NCBI GenBank assembly: GCA_963825425.1 | Contig: CAWGTF010000015.1 | Span: forward strand, 62,001 to 126,000 | DNA: 64,000 nucleotides | Direction of reading: 5' to 3' | From: PALSA-607 sp963825425 | GTDB lineage: Bacteria; Actinomycetota; Actinomycetes; Acidothermales; Acidothermaceae | Shown here: positions 36,985 through 47,613 of the stretch, piece by piece | Layout of the letters: each line of letters begins with the position of its first letter | How positions within the stretch are numbered: the stretch's first letter is position 1 | Position numbers and translations under genes: made by a program | Notes under the pieces: generated by a model | What the model was told of the DNA's origin: nothing | The model's input: only the letters and a program-made list of their open reading frames with translations | The model's database searches: none

Positions 36985-38071
36985 TCAGAGATCGACGTAG
37001 ACGTCGAGCTTGTGGGCGACATCGGGGTCCGGGAGCACGATGATCGTTGACGGCGCCCCGTTGAAGGTTGCGTAGTCGACGAGCAGGGGTTGCTCCGCCT
37101 TCCCCGCCAGGATCTGGACACATTGCGCCAAGGCGGCTGGATCAGCCAAGGGTCCGGCCGGGCGCCGTGATGGGCGCGGCTGGCGCGAGGCCGGCACGGT
37201 CCGACGTCCCGCCCCCCGCACTTGCGGATGCCGTGGGAGCTGCGAACAGCGGCCCAGACGCGGGTGAACTCGCCGCTGCCGCTGGGGTGGCGGCGGCGAA
37301 GGATGCCACGGGAGCGGGGGCTGAAGACGTCGCGGCAGCTGCGGCTGACGAGCCCGCGGCGGCAGCAAGTGGCGCCGACCCGGCAGGCCCCTGTGCGAGC
37401 CCTAACGCGAGGCCGGGGAAGTTCGACGCCGCGTCGGGAACGTTGCTAGCGACCACGGAGGCGACTTGAGAGCGCAGATCGGCCGCCGTGTAGTTGGTGC
37501 CTGACGCGATCGTCGCCGAGGCGGCGGTCACCGAGGACGACGGAACCGCGGCAGTGGCCGACTTTTTCGATTCGCCTCCGGAATGCCCGATGGCGACCGC
37601 ACCGACGACGACGAGGGCGAGCACCACAACGATGGACGCCGCTGCGCCGTACGGCATCGTTCGCCAGCGTGAAGGTGCGCCGCCGCGACGTTGCCGCGAG
37701 GCCCTGGAGGCTACTGCCGATCGCGAGCGAAGTGGGACGACGGTAGCGGGCGCAATGCCGGAACCTGCGCCGCTCGCTGCGATCGGGCCGGCCGCCGCGT
37801 CGGACTCCCTGGCTGCCAGCAAAGCCGCTTCAATGCGCTCCGCCACATCAGCTGGCATCGAAACCGCTGGTAGCGCTCGCAACGTTTCACGGACGCCGCG
37901 CAGGGCCTGGAGGTCCGTCGTGCACGCGGCGCAGTCGGCGACGTGGCGCAGGAGTTCGACGGTCGCGGCGTCGTTTGCCGAGTCGGGGCCAGCGACGGCT
38001 TCGGAGGCGGGCGGAATGTCGCGGTCGGCGAGTTCCGCAAGCGTCTCGAGGTCCGGGTGCGGGGTGTTCAC
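36985..38071 (-). CDS. Anti-sigma factor (zf-HC2-like), partner of SigM
   Basis: Starts at GTG 38071, overlapping the sigM stop. The N-terminal cytoplasmic domain has the zinc-type motif LLRHVADCAACTTDL (His-x3-Cys-x2-Cys). One membrane helix (ASIVVVLALVVVGAVAIG) precedes a very Ala/Ser-rich extracytoplasmic region. A frame change near 37150 leads into a compact C-terminal part: LAQCVQILAGKAEQPLLVDY and PSTIIVLPDPDVAHKLDVYV. About 362 residues, long for an anti-sigma factor because of the low-complexity stalk. Expected to hold SigM inactive at the membrane. Confidence 0.82.
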
Positions 38072-38736
38072 CGGAGGTCCTCTCGGGGTGGGTTCATCGG
38101 TGGTTCGACGCTGTCCGCCCCGGCCGGGTTCCGCGTTTGCAGATGAGAGAGCAGCGGCACCAACTTCGCCCGGCCGCGAGCGCACCGGCTCTTGATCGTG
38201 CCGGACGGCACCTCGAGCATCGCGGCGACCTCGTCGACGGGGTAGCCCTCGATATCGACGAGCACGATGGCCGCCCGCTGCTCGGCCGGCAACGTCGCGA
38301 GTGCCGCGTGCACGTCGGCCGCGGTGTCGCGGTCGGCATAGTCGTCGCGGATCGCGCTCGGTGCGTGATCGTCGTCGGGGAGGGGGCTGGTCGGATGCGC
38401 TGCCCGGCGCCGCAACCTGTCGAGGCAGGCGTTCACCACGATCCGGTGCAGCCAGGTACTCACTTTCGCGTCGCCCCGAAACGACGCCGCATGACGCATC
38501 GCAGAGATCAGTGCGTCTTGTACGGCGTCGGCAGCGTCTTCGGGATCGCCTGTTGTCCGCAGCGCTACTGCCCACAGGTGGTCGCGGTGCCGGCGGCAAA
38601 TCTCGGTGAACGCGGTCGGGTCGCCCTCGAGGTGCCGCTTGAGCAGGGCAACGTCGGGATCGTCTGAACCCGCGGCGTGCTCGGATTGGCCGGCCATCGC
38701 GCCGTCCGCAATGCCGTTCGTCACCCCGTCCGTCAC
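38068..38736 (-). CDS. sigM: ECF RNA polymerase sigma factor SigM
   Basis: 222 residues from ATG 38736. Region 2: LKRHLEGDPTAFTEICRRHR, DAADAVQDALISAMRHAASF and STWLHRIVVNACLDRLRRR. Region 4: TLPAEQRAAIVLVDIEGYPV and AAMLEVPSGTIKSRCARGRA. ECF family. Assigned as SigM because the gene order sigM, anti-sigma, trxB, trxA matches Mycobacterium Rv3911-Rv3914. Its C-terminus overlaps the anti-sigma start (GTGA). In mycobacteria SigM controls late, surface and secretion genes. Confidence 0.88.
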   Translation of the reverse strand: MTDGVTNGIADGAMAGQSEHAAGSDDPDVALLKRHLEGDPTAFTEICRRHRDHLWAVALRTTGDPEDAADAVQDALISAMRHAASFRGDAKVSTWLHRIVVNACLDRLRRRAAHPTSPLPDDDHAPSAIRDDYADRDTAADVHAALATLPAEQRAAIVLVDIEGYPVDEVAAMLEVPSGTIKSRCARGRAKLVPLLSHLQTRNPAGADSVEPPMNPPREDLR

Positions 38737-38767
38737 GCCGCGAAGCCTATCGACGCGGCGGCAAATT

Positions 38768-40367
38768 TCACGACAGGAAGGTCATTTCGACAATGCCACC
38801 CTGAAACCCAGTCCCTGCGGGGGGCAGCTTGGTGAGCCACACCACCCAGTAGCGAGCGGTCGTCTCGCTCGACAGCCGCAACGTGATGTCGCTCGGCGCG
38901 CTGGCGTTGGCCGCCGCGAGCGTCATCGCCTTTTCGTTGGCCGGCGAGGAGTCGCTCTCGAACACCTCGACCGAGGTGCCGTCACCCACCAGCAGCAGGT
39001 GAATCGCGGCGACCTTGCGTGGGGTGCCGAGGTCCATCAACAAGCCAACCCCCGGCTTGAGCTTGCCAAGGTCGGCGGTTCGGTAGATCTGGGTCCGCCA
39101 CATCGTCGCGGAGCTGCCGTCGACGGCGCGCGGTGCCTCCGACACGTGTGGATCATCGTGCTTGCCGTACGGGTCGAACTCCGTAACCACGCCTGGCGCG
39201 ATGGCGCCAGGCTGGACGGCGATAGCGTCGGGGCCGGCCGTCGCGCTCGGCGTGGTCTTCGACGTCACGGTCGGTGTGGGGGTCAGTGCCGCGGGCTCGG
39301 CGCCGCGAACGAAGCTCAGGTAGCCGTGCTTTCCGCCGAAGAACAAGCCGGCGATCACGACCCCGAGCAACAGCACCCCGAGGCCAACCGCCCAGCGCTG
39401 CCACACCTGCGCCGGGACCAGACGGGTGTTGACCAGCCGAGCCTGGATCGTCTCGAGGTCGACGATCGGGCCGGTGTCGGCGCCGTACGGGTGCGCGTCA
39501 TCGGGAGCGGCGCGCAGGGGTGCGAGGGCCGCTGCGAATGCAGCTGGCGAGGTAATTTCCGGCAGCCCGCGCAGCAGCGAGTCGTCACCCAAGGCCCGCG
39601 CGACGACCTCGTCAACCTCGCGTGGCACCCCGCCGCGGACCTGGCGCGGCGTCAGCAGGTGACCCTCGGCGTACGGCGCCGCCGGCAGCGCGCTGTCGAC
39701 GGCCAGACCGGCCCAACGAGCGGTCAATGCTGCGTACAGCAGATGGGCCAAGCCGACAGCGTCGAGCCGCCCGCGCTCGAGTTCGGCGGCGTCGCCCGCG
39801 TGCAGGGGCGCGGCGATGGTGACCTCGAAAGCATCGGGGCGAAGTGGCGAGGCGATCGGTTCGGCACTGGGCGCGGTGTATCCGGCCAGCCCGATCCCGA
39901 CCAGGCGCGGCGCGCCAGTCGCGGTGAAAAGCACGCTGCGCGGTGTCAATGACAGGCCGTGCAAGCCGACGTGATGGGCGGCCGCGACCCCGATCGCCAA
40001 GTCGGAGACGAGGTCGACGGCGATTGCCGGATCGAGCGGACCGATCAGCAGTTGGCTTTCCAGCGAACCGCCGGACAGGAATTCGGTGACGACGAAAGCG
40101 AGTCCTGGTGCCTCGCCGGCGTCATACACGCGGACGACGGCGGCGTGCGTCAGTCCGCGCCGCGGCGCGCGCACCCGCGAGCACATCCGGGACGCCCGGG
40201 TCGTCGCCTCGCACCAGCAGGATCGCGACCGGGCGCGCGAGCACCTCGTCGTAGGCCCGCCAGAGTTTGCCGACCCGCTCTGTCTCGTGCTCACCAGAAA
40301 GCGGCGATTCGATCCGGTAGCGCTCGGCGACGAGTAGGCCCGGTGCCACGGCCGGTGCGCCGCCCAC
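38768..40367 (-). CDS. Membrane-anchored pseudokinase with C-terminal discoidin-like domain
   Basis: Starts near 40367 (MGGAPAVAPGLLVAERYRIE); frame change near 40170. The N-terminal half has a Ser/Thr-kinase fold (YRIESPLSGEHETERVGKLW, THAAVVRVYDAGE, VVTEFLSGGSLESQL). Catalytic residues are missing: the ATP-binding Lys is replaced (PVAILLV), the HRD loop reads GLHGLSLTPRSVLF and no DFG is present. A membrane helix (WAVGLGVLLLGVVIAGLFFG) leads to an extracytoplasmic region with discoidin-like features (AVDGSSATMWRTQIY, WVVWLTKLPP). In Mycobacterium this pseudokinase is fused to MurJ (Rv3910) and binds FhaA when phosphorylated; here it is separate. Likely regulates MurJ. Confidence 0.8.
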
Positions 40368-40430
40368 AGCAGACCTCCCGCGGTGCTCTGCCCTTCAGCA
40401 GCTCTGCGCCTTTCGGCTCATGCTATTGCG

Positions 40431-41578
40431 TTACCCGACGCGAACCGCGCCGATGTAGCCGTCTAGATAGACGGGTTCGACTTGAACGTTCGCACCGGTA
40501 TGCGGCGCAGCGAGCATCAGCCCGTTACCGACGTAGATCGCGACGTGGTGGATGGTCGTGGGGTCCGCGGTGTCCGTCGCCCAGAAGAGCAGGTCACCAG
40601 GCTGGAGCTGCCCGAGCCCGACCTTGGTCGGTATCGCCGCGTACTGGTCGGCAGCGGTGCGCGGAATCAGCACGCCGGCCTGCGCGAAGGCCCACTGGGT
40701 CAGGCCGGAGCAATCCCAACTGTCCGGCCCGGCGGCGCCGTATATGTAGGGCTTTCCGAGCTGGCTATGCGCGGCCTCAATAGCGAAGAGCGCGATCCGG
40801 CTGATGCCGGCGGTGCTGACCAGCCCCACGGCAGCCGCCGCGCGCCGGGCGGCGGCCAGAGTCCGCGCGTCGCGTGCTGCTTTCTCGGCTGCGACTTGGG
40901 CCTGCGAACTGCTTTTCCAGCGAGACAACCTGGGCGTTCGCACCCTGCAGCGCTGCCTGCTCCTGGGCAAGCGCGTTTTGCGCATCTGCGGTCGCGTTCG
41001 CTGCTTGGGCGGTCAGCTCATCTTGCTTGGTGCGCAAGCTGGCGACTTCAGCGTTGGCGGCCGCAGCAGCTTGCAGGGACGGCCCCGACAGTGGCCAGGG
41101 CGCTGCTGTTGGCGTCCGAAACCACTTGCACGCTGTGTAATCCGGCCTCGAGCCGCGCCGGATTCTGACCGCTCAACACGGTCGCGTAGAGCCCGGTGAT
41201 GCCGCCAGACATGTACAGCGCGCGAGTGGTCGTGTCAGCAATGGCGCGGGCGTTCTGAGCAGCTTCGGTCGCCGCGGTAGCGGCGCGGGTCGCCTGCTCC
41301 TGGGTGATCACGAGCTGTACGAGCGCGGCCTCTGCACCGTCGTAACGCTCGCTTGCTAGCTCGACTTGCAACTGCAGCTGGCTGACCTCGGCCTGGAGCT
41401 GGCGAGCTTGGGTCTTGGCATCTGAGAGTGGGTCGGCAACGGCCGCGAGGCGAAACGATGGTGTCGCGAGGTCAACCGACGCCGTCCCCGGTACGCCGCC
41501 GGCGGCAAACGCCGTCGCCATGCCCGCCATGGCGGTGACCAGGACAAGGGCGGCCGACGTGGTCCATCGGCCGCTCAT
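40431..41578 (-). CDS. Secreted NlpC/P60 peptidoglycan endopeptidase with coiled coil
   Basis: ATG 41578 (MSGRWTTSAALVLVTAMAGM) begins a signal peptide ending near AFAAGG. A long coiled coil follows (ARQLQAEVSQLQLQVELASE and AANATADAQNALAQEQAALQ). The C-terminal NlpC/P60 domain is complete: catalytic Cys in DSWDCSGLTQWAF, His in TIHHVAIYVGNG and a third polar residue in AAPHTGANVQ. Frame changes near 41085 and 40920 lie in the coiled coil. The architecture resembles RipA-type hydrolases, which cleave the D-Glu-mDAP bond. Overlaps the upstream membrane-protein gene by ATGA. Confidence 0.87.
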
Positions 41579-42003
41579 GTCGTCGGGTCTGCCTTGCCCG
41601 AACCGTTGACGATGACGATCGCCCACGACCGGATCGGGCCGATGCGGCGAACAAGCAGGGTTGTTGCGTCGCGCTCGAGCTTGAGGTGCACGGTTCCGTC
41701 CGTGCCGACGGTGAGGCTGCCCGGCAGCACGGTCTCGTCGTGCTGGGCCGCCGAGTTCTGCGCCGCGAGCAGGGTTGGTGCGAGTGCACCCTTGTCGCTG
41801 ACCCACGCATTCGCGGCGGCGACGGCTGCGGAGTTGGCATCGTCCTTCGCGCTGACGTGAGCGACGGCGATCGACAGGCCGTCAAAACCCACGACCGCGG
41901 TTGCTGCGATCACCAGCACGACGCGCGTCAGCCAGCTGAGGATGACGTCGCCCGTGTCGGGCGCGACATCGTCCAGCCTGCGAGCCCATTTCTTGGTACT
42001 CAA
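41575..42003 (-). CDS. Membrane-anchored protein of unknown function
   Basis: 142 residues. TTG start at 42003 (LSTKKWARRLDDVAPDTGDV), with GAGGTG nine bases upstream; the longer reading frame further upstream lacks protein character. One helix (LTRVVLVIAATAVVGFDGLSIA) anchors an extracytoplasmic domain with a WVSDKGALAPTLLAA segment and strands (DGTVHLKLERDATTLLVRRI). The stop overlaps the start of the NlpC/P60 gene, so the two are a translationally coupled pair. I do not recognise the family. It might present or restrain the hydrolase; this is inference. Confidence 0.68.
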   Translation of the reverse strand: MSTKKWARRLDDVAPDTGDVILSWLTRVVLVIAATAVVGFDGLSIAVAHVSAKDDANSAAVAAANAWVSDKGALAPTLLAAQNSAAQHDETVLPGSLTVGTDGTVHLKLERDATTLLVRRIGPIRSWAIVIVNGSGKADPTT

Positions 42004-42166
42004 GAGCGTGTCACCTCGTCCGTTACGTCGGCGCCGGGACGGGTCGCCTTGAGCTTTCGCGGGCGTGGTGGACGCTGATCGGGCGTCTCGCGAGCGGCCG
42101 TTCGGCCTAATTTTGGAGTAATCGGACGTCGATTTGGCTGGTTCTGTCGGTATTCCAGCCCGCGTC

Positions 42167-43863
42167 TTAGCTGGCGCCGCCGCTGCCCGCCAGACGGGCT
42201 CGCACCGCGTCGAGGATCCGGGTTGCCTCACTGATGCGCATCCGCGAGACGGCGGTCGCCAAGATGCCCAGGCCGATGCCGCCGCCTGCCACGAGGGCGA
42301 CGACGCTGCCGGTCACCCCACGGCCGAGCAGGGCGCCGGTCAGTTCTGCGAGCCCGAAGGCGGCGCCGCCCGCGACGGCCGAGGCGAGCGTCACCCTGAC
42401 GTAGGTCTGGGTGATCCGACGTCCGTCGATGCCGTCGAGCCGGCGACCCAACGCTCTCGCGGTCAGCACGAACGCGACCCAGTAGGACGCCGCGAACCCC
42501 AACGCGAGCCCGACCACCCGGGAGCCCGGCGGCAGCGCGAGGTAGAGGCCGACGTCCGCCCCGATGTTGACCAGAGTCGCGACCACGTTGATGAGCGCAG
42601 GTGTGCGCGTGTCATGCAAGGCGTAGAACGCTCGCAGCAGGAGCTGGAACATCGCGAACGGCACGAGGCCGACGCTGAACGCGACCAGCACCCAGCCGAT
42701 GTAGCGCGCGTCGGCCGCGCTGACCCGCGTGTGCGGGAGGCAGCGAAAGATGACCGTGGTGATCTTCTGGCGCCAGCGCGATCAGCATGCACGGTCGCCG
42801 GGACGACGGCGACCCCGCTGGTACGCAGGCCCGTCGACAGGTCGGCCCGCACGTCGTCGAGTCGGCCAAGCGCCGCATGAGCGCTCATGCGCGGCAGCAG
42901 TGCGGTGATGATGGACACGGCGACGATCGCGTACGGCAGCTGGAACAGCTGGTAGGCGTAGGTGTAGGCCGAAAACGTGTCGGTGTGGCCGACCCGGTGT
43001 GCGAGCGCGGCGCGGCCGGCCGCCTTGCCCAGATTCGTGACGATGACGAAGCCGAGCTGGTTCATCGCGACATAGGCCAGCACCCAGCCGCCGAGCGTGA
43101 CTGCCTCGCCGAGCCCGTTGCCGCGCCAGTCGAACCGAGGTCGCCATCGGAAGCCCGACGCCCGAAGGGACGGCCATAGCGCGAGGGTTTGCAGGACGAC
43201 GCCCGCCGTCGTCCCGATGCCGACCAGCCGTATCTCACCGCTGGTGAGAGTGACCTGCAAGTTGGTCAGCTTCGCAACCGGCTGCGCCTCGGTCACGACA
43301 ATGAAGAGCGCACCGGTGCCGATAAGGACCAGGTTGTTCAAGACCGGTGCCCACATCGGGGCGGCGAAGCGACCGCGGGTATTGAGAATCGCGCCGATTG
43401 TTGCGCTCAGTCCGTAGAAGAAGACCTGCGGCAGGAAGTACCGCGCGAAGGTGACCGATAGCGAGCGCTGCTCGCCGGTGAGGCCGTGTGCGTAGACGTC
43501 GATGATCAGGGGCGCCGCGAGCACGCCTGCCACCGTGCATACGCCGAGCAGGACCGCGACGACGGTAAGCAGGCGCTGCGCATAGAGCTCGCCGGCCTGC
43601 GCGTCATCCTTGACGGCGGTCACCAGGAGCGGGACGACGACGCTGGTGAGAATTCCGCCGAGCAGCAGGTCGTAGATCGCGTTCGGGATCGTGTTCGGGA
43701 TGTTGTAGGTCTCGGCCAACGCGCCGCTGCCGAGCGCCGCTGCGAGCACCACGGTGCGAATGAAACCGGTACCTCGGGAGGCCACCGTCCCGATGGCCAT
43801 GACCGTGCTCGATCGGGCCAGGCTGGTTCGGGGTGCGCCGGCCGGCCCGTCCGCGATCGTCAC
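42167..43863 (-). CDS. murJ: Lipid II flippase MurJ (MviN)
   Basis: GTG start at 43863 (VTIADGPAGAPRTSLARSST), overlapping the DUF6049 stop. MurJ hallmarks: ASRGTGFIRTVVLAAALGSG, AETYNIPNTIPNAIYDLLLG, the FLPQVFFYGLSATIGAILNT helix, TYAYQLFQLPYAIVAVSIIT and AFYALHDTRTPALINV. Frame changes lie near 42790 and 42760. About 565 residues and around 14 membrane helices. Flips lipid II for RodA/PbpA and the divisome. Here it ends after the transport domain, unlike the mycobacterial fusion carrying a pseudokinase. Confidence 0.93.
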
Positions 43864-46257
43864 GTCACCGGTGAAGCGTCGGCCGCGGCAGTGGGCAGTT
43901 GCTCGCCGCCTTGAGGTGGACGCCGGGAGGCGACGATCCGGCGGATCACCCGGATCGCCGACACCAGGAACACCAATCCCGCCGCGGTGGCCGCGATCAC
44001 GAGAGCAACTGCCCCGTACGCAGTGGAGTTCAAGACGAACGGAACCGGGGCGCCAAACGGGCGTGGGTTGGCGTCGGGGGTCCACAGTTGCGCAGCGACA
44101 TCAAATCGTCCGCCGGTAGTTGCTTCGACCTCGATCAGCACTTCGTGCCGACGTCTGGTTGCCCGCAACTGTGAAGGGAAGTTGTGGCGCCACGGTCAGC
44201 CGCGCCGCGTTCATTGCCGTCAGCCGGATCTGAATCGTCACCGGGTCCGGCAGGTTGTTGACGACGGTGATCGGGATCTTCTGTCGTCGGCTGGTCAGCG
44301 TGATGAGGCCTGGTTTGACGATGTAGACCTTGGCGATCTGGGCGTTGAGCTCGGCTTGTACGGCGCCCCGAATTGCTGCAGATCGGACCGGATTTGTGCG
44401 CAGGCCGCTGGATTCTGCGCGCAGGATGGCAATGCTCGACGTGTTGATGAAGGTCTCCGTGGTGCTGGAGCCCAGGATCGCGCTGCACGCGGCGAGCCGG
44501 CCACGCAGGCCCGCGATCGGTTGCAGGTCCTTGACTGGCACCTCGGCGGCTCGAGCCGCTGCGCTGTAGACCAGGGACTGGCGAGGGACGCCGTCGGCGG
44601 GCTGATCGGCTACCTGACCGACGTTGGCACCCCGAAGCCACGGCATTGTTGCGCTGTCCGTCAGGAGCGTCGCCGCGAACCCGTCGGTCGGATTCCAGTT
44701 GCGCGGTGGTGCGATTACCACGGAGCTGCCGGCGCCTGGTCGTTGTTCGGTGACGAGCATGGTCTCGGCGAGAAAGCGTTGCTCCGCGACCCGCACACCG
44801 CCGTCCGGTTTGGCTGCCGTGCCGCTCGTCGATGCAGTCAGCATGGAACTCAGCATCGAATCGGTGAGCACCGCGCGCACGGTGCCCGACGCAGTTTGCA
44901 AGTTGGTTCGCGCGCCGGTGACCGCGTTGCTGTCGCGCGGAGGGAGCGTCGTGTCGGTGAGCACGACGGTATCGAGCAGGTCGCCGGCCAGGTCGTCGAG
45001 TGTCGCCTCATCGAAGGTGCCGTCGACCGGCCAGACCACGTTCGGCAGCGTCGGCGCCACGAGGTCGGCGGACAGCGTCGACTGGCCGGTCGAGCGGGCG
45101 ATAGCGATTTCTCGGGTCAGTCCCGCGCGCTCGACAGCAACCAGGTCGGTATCGCCGTAGGGCAGCCCGATGACCGCCGCGCCAGGTGCGGAGACGTCGG
45201 CGTGCAGCGTGGCGAGCCAATTCGTGGCCACCGCTTCGCCCGTTCCGTTGGTGGTTCCGGTGCTGTTGGCACCCGCGACGACCTGATAGGGAGTTGGCGC
45301 ACTTGCCGTCGGTGTCGCGCTCGCGGACTTGCTGCCCTGTTTCGGCGAGGCAGCAGCCTTGGATGGTGGAGCTTGGGTTGCCCCCGGGGTCGATGCGACG
45401 TCGGACGGCGGCGCGACGCCGGTTACCCCCGCGACACCGGCTGAGAGCTGCGCCGCTCCGGCCATCACGGTGGCGTCATCGATCAGCGCGGGATCTATCG
45501 CGTAGGTGATGGGCACCCGGGCCGCCGACGCGAGCGCTAGCAGGCGACCAAGACGGCCGGCCGGTGCGAGGTCGGTGGCGAGCTGGTCGTCGAGGAAGGT
45601 GTCGCCGTTCCCCCGGTGGATTCCGTCGACCAGCGGAACCAGCCAGCTGATCTGCGTCGGCTTGAACTGTGCGCCGGTCGGCATCCACAGCAGCGTGGTA
45701 GGTAGTCGGGTCAGGAGAACGGTGCGCCCCGCCGTCGTCCGGGCGTCGACAGCTAGCGGATACGCGCCGAAATCAGCGGCGGACGACGGCAGGTTGAGGC
45801 GGTCGACCGGCACCGAGATCGTCCAGCTCGCGGTTTGGCCCGCTGCGAGTGAACCAATGGAGTGCCGAGTGCTGGAAACGGTCGTTCCCAGCACCACATT
45901 CGGGTCACTGTCGTGGGCGAGGTCGTATCGCGTGGTGATGCGGCTCGTGGAGGCGCGGGCGGCGACGCTCACGCTGGTCAGCGGTCCGCCGGAGATATTG
46001 GTGACCGAGCCTTCGAGCACGATCGTGTCGTGCGGCTGGACTGCCTTTGGCTCCAAGCTCACGAGCGTGATGGTGACCCGATTTGGTGCGCTCGACGGCG
46101 TCGGACTCGGAGTCGCGCTCGGCGCGCGCGCCGCCTGTGCCACGCCCGTGATGGCCAGGCCGCAGGTCGCTAGGAAGGTTGCCGCCATCGCTGCACCAGC
46201 CCGCTGCAGGCGTCGCCCCGCAGCTGCCCGGTGGCCGGATCTGCCGCGAGGTTTCAC
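43860..46257 (-). CDS. DUF6049 family secreted/membrane protein
   Basis: About 799 residues from GTG 46257, overlapping the Nudix stop. A signal sequence (AAMAATFLATCGLAITGVAQA) precedes a beta-sandwich region (VTITLVSLEPKAVQPHDTIV). A central region has Ser/Thr/Pro linkers, and there is a late NEW3-like sandwich (KIPITVVNNLPDPVTIQIRL). After a frame change near 44150 comes a C-terminal membrane helix (AVALVIAATAAGLVFLVSAI) and a basic tail. The family is conserved directly upstream of murJ in actinobacteria (Rv3909). The function is unknown but presumably linked to envelope assembly. Confidence 0.88.
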
Positions 46258-46727
46258 GCGATGTCCGCGAGCAGCCCCGGCACCTGGTCGACAAGGCGGC
46301 GCTCGTCGTCGTAGGCCAGCCGCTGCGCGAGTTCCTCCAACGGCACCCATGCCACCTCGACGACCTCGATGTCGTCGTCGGACAGTTCGCCACCTTCTGC
46401 CAGCAGCAGGTAGTGGTGCACCGTCTTGTGGATGCGGCGGCCCTCAGCCACGAACCAAAAGTCGATGGTGCCAAGCGGCGCGACGACGCGGCCGGCGATT
46501 CCGGTCTCCTCGGCAATTTCCCGGACGGCGGCTACCTCCGGTGTCTCGCCAGCCTCGACGTGGCCCTTCGGCAGCGACCACACCAGCCGACCGCGTCGGT
46601 CGTGTCGAGCGATCAGTGCGGCGCTGCGGCCGCGAATCCCCGGGATCCCGGCGTCGACGACCAATCCGCCCGCGGACGTCTCTTCGACGCGGCGTAGGCG
46701 TGGCAGCGGTCGGCGTCCAGGAGGCAC
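46254..46727 (-). CDS. Nudix hydrolase, MutT4-like
   Basis: 157 residues from 46727. Complete Nudix box GHVEAGETPEVAAVREIAEE followed by TGI, with the strand WSLPKG before it. Hydrolyses a nucleoside diphosphate linked to another group; the substrate is not readable. Its place between pcnA and DUF6049 matches mutT4 (Rv3908). Its end overlaps the DUF6049 start, so it is the first gene of the nudix-DUF6049-murJ unit. Confidence 0.9.
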   Translation of the reverse strand: MPPGRRPLPRLRRVEETSAGGLVVDAGIPGIRGRSAALIARHDRRGRLVWSLPKGHVEAGETPEVAAVREIAEETGIAGRVVAPLGTIDFWFVAEGRRIHKTVHHYLLLAEGGELSDDDIEVVEVAWVPLEELAQRLAYDDERRLVDQVPGLLADIA

Positions 46728-46778
46728 GGCTCGATCGTAATGGCCTAGCCGGTCAGGGCCGGTTGACCGCGCAGTCAG

Positions 46779-47492
46779 CTAGCTCGCGGTGACTGCGACG
46801 CCGACTGCGGCACGGACCGCAGCTGCAACTGCGGTGACCGGCCGCTCGAAGGCATCGAAGAGGATCTCGCTCGGGAGCGGGATCGCGATTGGGGTCGACG
46901 GTTGCGGGGTCGCCGGCACCGAGTCGAGTTCGATCCGATCACCGGGGGCGACGTCATAGCCGATGGAGGCGACTCTCTCGGTAGGGCCGTCGCTCGGCAG
47001 CACGATCGCCCGCGTCAGGTTGAGCAAGTCCGTCGCGCTGATGCCCAGCGCGGTGCCACCGTCGCCGGTCGCGGTGTAGATGATCGACGTCGCGAGATCG
47101 AGCACGCCCTGCGTGCTGACCACGATCACGTCGGCGGGTAAAAGCAATGGGGCCAGGTGGCCGGCGAAGTAGTCGGTGCGGCTGCTGACCAGCGCGGCGC
47201 CAGCAACGCTGATGTCGGCATCCGGTCCGAGCCGGTCGCGCAGCAGGTCGTGGAGCGCGGCCATCAGGGTCGAAGGCTGAAGTTCCTCGTCGGCTGGACT
47301 GAGCACAAGGACCAGCACCTCGCCGTCCGCGGTGAAAGCGTGGAACGGATGGATCGCCAGGCATCGGCGCGGCGTAACGCCAAGGACCTCGGCGAGATGC
47401 TCAGCGCTTGCCGCCGACCGGGGTAGCCGGACAATCTCGTGGTGAACGTCGTGCTCTAGCAGGTACTGGTGGATGTCGAGCGGACCCAACAT
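46779..47492 (-). CDS. YbaK/aminoacyl-tRNA deacylase-like protein
   Basis: 237 residues from ATG 47492 (MLGPLDIHQYLLEHDVHHEI), with GAGG upstream. The start of the YbaK-like fold is visible: HDVHHEIVRLPRSAASAEHL, AEVLGVTPRRCLAIHP and a late SIIYTATGDGGTALGISATD. The typical catalytic Lys after the first helix is not obvious. A variable Pro-rich tail follows (ATPQPSTPIAIPLP). In its family YbaK domains hydrolyse mischarged tRNA. The assignment is moderate. Divergent from pcnA. Confidence 0.65.
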   Translation of the reverse strand: MLGPLDIHQYLLEHDVHHEIVRLPRSAASAEHLAEVLGVTPRRCLAIHPFHAFTADGEVLVLVLSPADEELQPSTLMAALHDLLRDRLGPDADISVAGAALVSSRTDYFAGHLAPLLLPADVIVVSTQGVLDLATSIIYTATGDGGTALGISATDLLNLTRAIVLPSDGPTERVASIGYDVAPGDRIELDSVPATPQPSTPIAIPLPSEILFDAFERPVTAVAAAVRAAVGVAVTAS

Positions 47493-47613
47493 GTTGACCT
47501 CGCTCACCGACGCGCGCCCAGCGGCGCCGCCAAAACAGACATTAGGCGGGCTCGGCCGGGAAAGAAACCCCTGATCAGGGCTTTCCGTGGTTTGGGGCCT
47601 ACCCTTGACCCCT

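Noticed and set aside
38606..39952. 448-codon plus-strand frame opposite sigM and the pseudokinase
   Set aside because: No motifs; sigM and the pseudokinase on the minus strand are well supported.
43987..46792. Long plus-strand frames (485 and 428 codons) opposite DUF6049 and the Nudix gene
   Set aside because: Mirror of real minus-strand genes with matching operon overlaps; Arg-rich, without domain features.
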